Assembly (NCBI GenBank): GCA_025924815.1
Contig: JAICHQ010000030.1
Coordinates: 1 to 34,455 of the forward strand
Source of the DNA: Nocardioides sp.
Lineage (GTDB): Bacteria > Actinomycetota > Actinomycetes > Propionibacteriales > Nocardioidaceae
Direction: 5' to 3'
Length of the DNA stretch: 34,455 nt
Part shown: positions 29,805 through 34,455 of the stretch, piece after piece
How the letters are laid out: each line of letters begins with the position of its first letter
Position numbering within the stretch: the stretch's first letter is position 1
The notes under the pieces: model-generated
Told to the model about the DNA's origin: nothing
Database searches by the model: none
The model's input: the letters and a program-made list of their open reading frames with translations, nothing else
Program-made: the position numbers and the translations under genes

Positions 29805-32251
29805 GGCAGGTCCGGATTGGGGCGCCACCGACGGTGCGACGTCCCGGTCGCACCCGAGCGGATCAGCTCCAGCCGCGGCTTCGGGCCGTCGGTGCGGCCG
29901 GTCTGCGGCCTGCGACGGCCGGCGCGCCACGGGTCGGGCCAGATCGCGCCAGGCCCGTCGTAGTCCTGCTCGACGGCCGCGTGCAGCGTCCACATCGGGT
30001 CGTAGAGGTGCGCCCGTCCGAGGGCGCAGAGATCGGCCCGGCCGGCCATCAGGATCGAGTTCACGTCGTCGTACGACGAGATCACGCCGACCGCGATCGT
30101 CGGGATGCCCAGGCGGTTGCGGATCGCGTCGGCGTACGGCGTCTGGTAGCTGCGGCCGAATGCCGGTCGCTCGCGCTTGGTGACCTGTCCGGTCGAGACG
30201 TCGATGGCCGCCGCGCCCGCGTCGGCGAAGGCCGCGGCCACCGCCAGTGCGTCCTCGAGCGACTGGCCGTCCTCGACCCAGTCGGTCGCGGAGATGCGCA
30301 CCGTCATCGGCTTGTCGGCGGGCCACACCTCGCGCATCACGTTCCAGACCTCGAGCGGGAAGCGCAGGCGGCCGGCGACGTCGCCCCCGTACTCGTCGAT
30401 ACGCCGGTTGGTCACCGGTGAGAGGAAGCCGGAGAGCAGGTACCCGTGCGCGCAGTGCAGCTCGAGCAGGTCGAAGCCCGCCTCGGCCGCGCGTCGGGCC
30501 GAGGCGACGAACTCGGCGCGGATCTCGTCGAGCCCCGCGCGGTCGAGCTCGTGGGGCGTCTGGTTGGCGGGGGAGTAGGCGACGGGCGAGGCGGCGACGA
30601 CGTCCCAGTTGTCCGACGGGAGCGGCTCGTCGATGCCCTCCCACATCAGCCTGGTCGAGCCCTTCGCGCCGGAGTGGCCGAGCTGGGCGCCGATCGCGGC
30701 CGAGGTGTGAGCGTGCACGAAGTCGACCGCGCGCTTCCAGCGGTCACGCTGCTCGTCCGTCCACAGTCCACCGCAGCCCGGGCTGATCCGGCCGATCGCC
30801 GAGGGGCAGATCATCTCGGTCATCACCAGGCCCGCCCCGCCCAGCGCCTTGCCGCCGAGGTGCACGACGTGGAACTCGGTCGGCACGCCGTCGTGCGCGA
30901 CGTACATGTCCATCGGCGAGACGATCACGCGGTTGTTCAGGGTCAGGCCGGGGCCCACCGAAGGTCCGGAGGCGCGCAGGGTGACCGGTTGGAACATCGG
31001 CGGGGTGTCGGGGCGCCCGCCCTGGACCGACGACGCGAACCACGACTCGCAGCGGGAGACGAACTCCGGGTCGCGCACGCGCAGGTTGTCGTAGGTGACC
31101 CGGCGCGAGCGGGTCATGATGTTGAAGGCGAACTGGGTGGGGTCCTGGTGGACGTACTGCGCGAGGTTCTCGAACCACTCCAGACTGGCCTGCGCCGCGC
31201 GCTGGGTGGACAGCACGACCGCGTTGCGCTCCTCCTCGTACGTCGCCAGCGCGCTGCGGACATTGTCGGGGGCGGTGTCGGGCTCCTCGTGCAGGCAGGC
31301 GGCCAGTGCGAGCGCGTCCTCCATCGCCAGCTTGGTGCCGGAGCCGATGGAGAAGTGGGCCGTATGGGCGGCGTCGCCGAGGATCACCACTGCCCCCCTG
31401 TCGGGTGCAGCGTGGACCCAGCGCTCGTTGCGGACCGTGGTGAAGCTGATCCAGCGACTGTTGTTGGCCATCACGTCGTGGCCGTCCAGCACGTCGCCGA
31501 AGAGCTCGCGGATCAGGGCGATCGACTTCTCGTCGGACTCACCCGGGGCCCACTCGCGATCGGCGTAGTCCTCGAAGCCCGCACGGCGCCAGACCTCGCT
31601 GGTCATCTCGACGATGAACGTCGAGCCGGTGGCGTCGAACGGGTAGCCGTGGATCTGCATGACGCCGTACGGCGTGTCCCGGATGTAGAACTTGAACGCG
31701 TCGAAGACCAGGTCGGTGCCGAGCCAGATGTAGCGGCAGTCGCGCACGTCGAGCGTCGGGTGGAACGTGTCGGCGTACCGCCGGCGCACGGATGAGTTGA
31801 GGCCGTCGGCCGCCACGACGAGGTCGTACGACGCGGCGAGCTCGTCGACCTCGGGCGCCTCGGTCCGGAAGTGGAGTGTGACCCCGAGCTGGCGGCACCG
31901 CTCCTGCAGGATCTCCAGCAGCCGGCGCCGGCTCATCGCCGCGAACCCGTGGCCGCCGCTGGTGATCACCTCGCCCTTGAAGTGGACGTCGATGTCGTCC
32001 CAGATCGCGAACTCGCGCTGCATCTGCGCGAAGATCGCGGGGTCGGCGTGCTCGATGCCGCCGAGGGTCTCGTCGCTGAACACCACCCCGAACCCGAACG
32101 TGTCGTCCGCGGCGTTCCGCTCCCAGACCGTGATCTCGTGCGACTGTCCACCCGAGCGGCCACTCGAGCGGCCACCCATGGCCGACAGCTGCTGGGCGAG
32201 GGCCGAGAAGTAGAGACCCCCGGGGCCCCCACCGATCACCGCGATCCGCAT
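29801..32251 (-). CDS. Two-domain flavin monooxygenase/oxidoreductase (2-aminobenzoyl-CoA monooxygenase/reductase or salicylyl-CoA 5-hydroxylase type)
   Basis: The 816-aa fusion has an FAD-dependent aromatic hydroxylase half (1 to about 400) with the FAD motif AVIGGGPGGLYF, LVVAADGLNSSVRRR and the GD motif LGDAAHTAHFSIGSG (291-305). The C-terminal half (about 430-780) is an Old-Yellow-Enzyme-like FMN domain: NNRVIVSPMDMY, GAQLGHSGAKGS, ELHCAHGYLLSGFLSPVTN, IDEYGGDVAGR and ALGRAHLYDP. This is the known architecture of 2-aminobenzoyl-CoA monooxygenase/reductase, which hydroxylates and then reduces an aromatic CoA ester. ATG 32251 has GGAGG five bases upstream. A Gly/Ser/Arg-rich insert (about 26-36) lies between the first helix and second strand of the Rossmann fold. 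It is divergent from acyl-CoA dehydrogenase and crotonase genes, fitting a CoA-linked aromatic degradation pathway. Substrate choice is inference. Confidence 0.9.
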   Translation of the reverse strand: MRIAVIGGGPGGLYFSALAQQLSAMGGRSSGRSGGQSHEITVWERNAADDTFGFGVVFSDETLGGIEHADPAIFAQMQREFAIWDDIDVHFKGEVITSGGHGFAAMSRRRLLEILQERCRQLGVTLHFRTEAPEVDELAASYDLVVAADGLNSSVRRRYADTFHPTLDVRDCRYIWLGTDLVFDAFKFYIRDTPYGVMQIHGYPFDATGSTFIVEMTSEVWRRAGFEDYADREWAPGESDEKSIALIRELFGDVLDGHDVMANNSRWISFTTVRNERWVHAAPDRGAVVILGDAAHTAHFSIGSGTKLAMEDALALAACLHEEPDTAPDNVRSALATYEEERNAVVLSTQRAAQASLEWFENLAQYVHQDPTQFAFNIMTRSRRVTYDNLRVRDPEFVSRCESWFASSVQGGRPDTPPMFQPVTLRASGPSVGPGLTLNNRVIVSPMDMYVAHDGVPTEFHVVHLGGKALGGAGLVMTEMICPSAIGRISPGCGGLWTDEQRDRWKRAVDFVHAHTSAAIGAQLGHSGAKGSTRLMWEGIDEPLPSDNWDVVAASPVAYSPANQTPHELDRAGLDEIRAEFVASARRAAEAGFDLLELHCAHGYLLSGFLSPVTNRRIDEYGGDVAGRLRFPLEVWNVMREVWPADKPMTVRISATDWVEDGQSLEDALAVAAAFADAGAAAIDVSTGQVTKRERPAFGRSYQTPYADAIRNRLGIPTIAVGVISSYDDVNSILMAGRADLCALGRAHLYDPMWTLHAAVEQDYDGPGAIWPDPWRAGRRRPQTGRTDGPKPRLELIRSGATGTSHRRWRPNPDLP

Positions 32252-32267
32252 CCGTCCTCCGCCTTGC

Positions 32268-32334
32268 CGGATAGTCCCCGACACAATGGTCGTGTCTCGG
32301 CCGGAAAGACAGCCATTTCGTCGGGGACTATCCG
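32268..32334. promoter_or_regulatory. 67-bp dyad with perfect 15-bp arms: candidate operator
   Basis: CGGATAGTCCCCGAC (32268-32282) is the exact reverse complement of 32320-32334. Around the same centre (32301), AATGG (32285-32289) and CCATT (32313-32317) also pair, with partial symmetry further in. Arm centres are 52 bp apart, close to five helical turns. The right arm directly abuts the proposed minus-strand -10. A repressor binding both arms cooperatively would block the oxygenase promoter. Confidence 0.75.
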
Positions 32335-32365
32335 AACATAGCGTCTTCTTGACGGGCGTTGTCAA
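32335..32365 (-). promoter_or_regulatory. Minus-strand promoter of the oxygenase gene
   Basis: On the minus strand, TTGACA (32360-32365) and TATGTT (32335-32340) are separated by 19 nt. The -35 is a perfect consensus; the spacing is slightly long. The start would fall near 32328, inside the right arm of the dyad. Confidence 0.55.
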
Positions 32366-32378
32366 GGCGCCATACGGT
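32349..32378 (+). promoter_or_regulatory. Plus-strand leaderless promoter of the acyl-CoA dehydrogenase operon
   Basis: TTGACG (32349-32354) and TACGGT (32373-32378) have an 18-nt spacer. ATG 32386 follows the -10 by 7 nt, so transcription probably begins at the start codon. The two opposing promoters cross: each -35 lies downstream of the other. Confidence 0.65.
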
Positions 32379-32385
32379 CGCGGGT

Positions 32386-33543
32386 ATGGTCGGCGGCGTG
32401 ACCACGGCGTACGGGCTCACCCGCGAGCAGCAGGAGTACGCCGTGTGGGTGCGGTCGGCCGCGACGTCGTTGGAGGCCATCCCACCTGTGCACGGCGCCG
32501 TCAACCGCCCGCTGGTCACGGCGATGGGCGAGGCCGGACTCCTCCGCGGCCTCTTCGGTGGCGCGTCGGACGGACCTCCGCGCGACGCCGCCGCGATGCA
32601 GCTGTGCCTGCTCCGCGAGATGCTCGCGACCGTCAACACCGAGGCCGAGACCGCCCTGGCGCTGCAGGGGCTCGGCTCCTACCCGATCCTCCAGTCCGGC
32701 ACCGACGCCACCCGCGACCGGTGGATCCCCGGGGTCGCGAGCGGCGACGTCGTACCCGCCTTCGCCCTCTCCGAGCCCGACGCCGGCTCCGACGCGGGCG
32801 CGCTGGCCCTCGAGGCCCGCCCGGACCCGCACGGCTGGACCCTGCACGGCACCAAGACCTGGATCTCCAACGCCCCGGACGCCGACGTGTACTCCGTCTT
32901 CGCCCGCACGACCCCCGGGGCCCGGGCGCGCGGGATCACGGCGTTCGCGGTCGCCGGTGACGTGCCGGGCCTCACCGGCGAGCGGCTCGACATGGTGGCC
33001 CCCCACGCGCTCGGCACCCTTCACTTCGACGGCGTCCGGGTCACCCGCGACGACCTGCTCGGCGAGGTCGACCAGGGGTTCGCGGTGGCGATGCGGACCC
33101 TCGACCTGTTCCGCCCGAGCGTCGGCGCCTTCGCCGTCGGCATGGGTCAGGCGGCGCTCGAGGCCAGCGTCGCCTGGGCGCAGGAGCGCGAGCTGTTCGG
33201 CGGCAGGCTGATCGACCAGCAGGTCACCCAGCACACGCTCGCGGAGATGTCGACACGAGTCGAGGCGGGCCGCCTGCTGGTACGTCGCGCGGCCGCGGCG
33301 TACGACGACGGAGCGGCGGCGGGCGCGATCACCACCAGCGCGGCCCAGGCCAAGCTCTTCGCCACCGAGACGGCCCAGTGGGTGGTCGACCAGGCGGTCC
33401 AGCTGCACGGCGCGAGGGGTCTCCAGAAGGGCCACCTGCTCGAGCGGCTCTATCGTGAGGTGCGGGCGCCGCGCATCTACGAGGGCGCCTCCGAGGTGCA
33501 GCGGACGATCATCGCCCGTGGACTCATGAAGGGGACGCAGTGA
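32386..33543 (+). CDS. Acyl-CoA dehydrogenase
   Basis: The enzyme of 385 aa is an FAD-dependent acyl-CoA dehydrogenase. Motifs are PAFALSEPDAGSDAGAL (FAD and substrate contact), KTWISNAPDADVYSVFART, AFAVGMGQAALEASVAWAQE, QLHGARGLQKGHLLERLYRE and the C-terminal RIYEGASEVQRTIIARG, whose Glu is the usual catalytic base position. ATG 32386 is preferred because a -35/-10 pair ends 7 nt before it; GTG 32398 is an alternative. The stop overlaps the crotonase start (GTGA). It probably oxidises an alicyclic CoA intermediate made by the divergent oxygenase/reductase. Confidence 0.92.
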   Translation: MVGGVTTAYGLTREQQEYAVWVRSAATSLEAIPPVHGAVNRPLVTAMGEAGLLRGLFGGASDGPPRDAAAMQLCLLREMLATVNTEAETALALQGLGSYPILQSGTDATRDRWIPGVASGDVVPAFALSEPDAGSDAGALALEARPDPHGWTLHGTKTWISNAPDADVYSVFARTTPGARARGITAFAVAGDVPGLTGERLDMVAPHALGTLHFDGVRVTRDDLLGEVDQGFAVAMRTLDLFRPSVGAFAVGMGQAALEASVAWAQERELFGGRLIDQQVTQHTLAEMSTRVEAGRLLVRRAAAAYDDGAAAGAITTSAAQAKLFATETAQWVVDQAVQLHGARGLQKGHLLERLYREVRAPRIYEGASEVQRTIIARGLMKGTQ

Positions 33544-34370
33544 CGCGATACCGCGCCAGCGCCGGCATCACCGACGAGTGGCGGCACTTCGACTTCTCCG
33601 TCGCCGACGGCGTTGCCACGGTGGCCCTGAACCGGCCGGAGAAGATGAACCCGCTGACCTTCGAGTCGTACGCCGACCTGCGCGACCTGCTCGCCGAGCT
33701 GCCCCACCGCGGCGACACGAGGGTGCTGGTGATCCGCGGCGAGGGCAAGGGTTTCTGCGGCGGAGGCGACGTCAACGAGATCATCGGCGAGCTGATCGAG
33801 ATGGACGCCGCCGGGCTAATGGGCTTCACCAAGATGACCGGCGACGTGATCCGGGCGATGCGCGAGTGCCCGATCCCGATCATCGCCGGCATCCAGGGCA
33901 TCGCCGCCGGCGCCGGCAGCGTGGTCGCGATCGCGGCCGACTTCCGGATCTGCACGCCGCAGGCACGGTTCGCGTTCCTGTTCACCAAGGTCGGCCTGTC
34001 CGGCGGCGACATGGGGGCGGCGTACCTGCTCCCGCGGCTCGTGGGCTACGGCCGGGCGACCGAGCTGCTCATGCTCGGCGACACGATCGACGCGGAGACC
34101 GCCGACCGCTACGGCCTGGTCACCAGGCTGCTCGACGACGCGGGCGACCTCGACGAGGCGTGCCACGAGCTGGCCCGGCGGCTGGCCGACGGCCCGACGC
34201 TCGGCCTGCAGCAGACCAAGAGCCTGATCACCCGCGAGCTCGACATGCCGATCGGGCCCGCGATGGAGCTCGATGCGATGACCCAGGCCCTGCTGATGAC
34301 CACCCACGACCACTCGGAGTTCCACGGCGCGTTCTACGCAATACGAACTCCCGAATGGACCGGCCGATGA
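33540..34370 (+). CDS. Enoyl-CoA hydratase/isomerase (crotonase) family protein
   Basis: The 276-aa crotonase-fold protein has the oxyanion-hole segments GKGFCGGGDVNE and IAAGAGSVVAIAAD. The active-site helix reads VGLSGGDMGAAYLLPRLVGY, with Asp where classical hydratases have the second catalytic Glu. This makes a plain enoyl-CoA hydratase activity uncertain; isomerase or ring-cleaving hydrolase are alternatives in the superfamily. GTG 33540 overlaps the dehydrogenase stop and its stop overlaps the next ATG, so it is translationally coupled on both sides. Confidence 0.9.
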   Translation: MTRYRASAGITDEWRHFDFSVADGVATVALNRPEKMNPLTFESYADLRDLLAELPHRGDTRVLVIRGEGKGFCGGGDVNEIIGELIEMDAAGLMGFTKMTGDVIRAMRECPIPIIAGIQGIAAGAGSVVAIAADFRICTPQARFAFLFTKVGLSGGDMGAAYLLPRLVGYGRATELLMLGDTIDAETADRYGLVTRLLDDAGDLDEACHELARRLADGPTLGLQQTKSLITRELDMPIGPAMELDAMTQALLMTTHDHSEFHGAFYAIRTPEWTGR

Positions 34371-34455
34371 GCCACGACTCCGCCGTGCACGACTTCCTGG
34401 AGATCGACGCCCTCCTCACCGACGAGGACCGCGCGATCCGCGACACCGTCCGCGA
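34367..34455 (+). CDS. Acyl-CoA dehydrogenase family protein (partial, N-terminal 29 residues)
   Basis: The reading from ATG 34367 (ATGA overlap with the crotonase stop) gives FLEIDALLTDEDRAIRDTVR, the usual first helix of acyl-CoA dehydrogenases; ID.LLT.E...IRDTVR is common in glutaryl-CoA dehydrogenase-like members. The window ends before any catalytic part. It would be the second dehydrogenase of this catabolic operon. Confidence 0.75.
   Translation, partial: MSHDSAVHDFLEIDALLTDEDRAIRDTVR

Noticed and set aside
32349..32365. TTGAC-N7-GTCAA as a separate regulator operator
   Set aside because: The two arms are better explained as the opposing -35 elements of the two divergent promoters.
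1..34455. CRISPR arrays, prophage or complete insertion sequences
   Set aside because: No regularly spaced repeats, transposase or integrase reading frames were seen; the tandem repeats are too short and contiguous.

Overview
The window is GC-rich actinobacterial chromosome, most likely from the Propionibacteriales and close to Nocardioides. This rests on the very high GC content, the many GTG starts with 4-nt GTGA/ATGA stop-start overlaps, several promoters that leave almost no leader, and the mix of families (DUF222/HNH endonuclease, DUF6318 lipoprotein, DUF3054, DUF898-like, LuxR-type AAA regulators). The genus is inferred, not proven. No rRNA, tRNA, CRISPR array, complete insertion sequence or replication origin was seen.

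Layout, left half. The window opens with the C-terminal end of a probable secreted protein (1-283) and its terminator, then a 15-bp triple repeat. From 673 to 8892 runs one tightly coupled plus-strand operon: M20 metallopeptidase, FCD-type GntR regulator, two DppB/DppC-type permeases, two DppD/DppF-type ATPases, an alpha/beta hydrolase and a Tat-type lipoprotein solute-binding protein. Together they look like a regulated system that imports a peptide-like or acylated compound and hydrolyses it. A perfect 11-bp hairpin separates it from a convergent LanC-like gene (8941-10263) with an unusual Cys-Cys zinc motif. Next come a small ABM-like protein and a six-helix membrane protein. Divergent from these is a three-gene signalling operon (11507-14240): receiver-only regulator, HisKA_3 histidine kinase and NarL-type regulator. 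DUF2237, a 68-aa protein, a 122-aa protein resembling a phage prohead-protease-associated segment, and a large LAL-type LuxR regulator (15486-18053) follow.

Layout, right half. An APC amino-acid permease (minus), a DUF898-like membrane protein, a secreted CocE/NonD hydrolase and a predicted PD-(D/E)XK nuclease (22912-23868) lead into a 330-bp non-coding stretch full of inverted repeats. Then come a DUF3054 membrane protein, a three-part fusion with a degenerate Nudix-like middle and a methyltransferase-like end (24790-26010), a DUF222/HNH gene broken by two single-base frameshifts (26182-27421), a lipoprotein/secreted protein pair on the minus strand, and two small unknown genes.

The last 4.7 kb is a catabolic locus. 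An 816-aa flavoprotein joins a monooxygenase half to an Old-Yellow-Enzyme half, the architecture of 2-aminobenzoyl-CoA monooxygenase/reductase, annotated elsewhere as salicylyl-CoA 5-hydroxylase/oxidoreductase. It diverges from an acyl-CoA dehydrogenase, a crotonase-family enzyme and a second acyl-CoA dehydrogenase cut by the window edge. The shared 134-bp promoter region holds crossed -35/-10 elements for both directions and a 67-bp dyad with perfect 15-bp arms, which is the most striking regulatory structure in the window.
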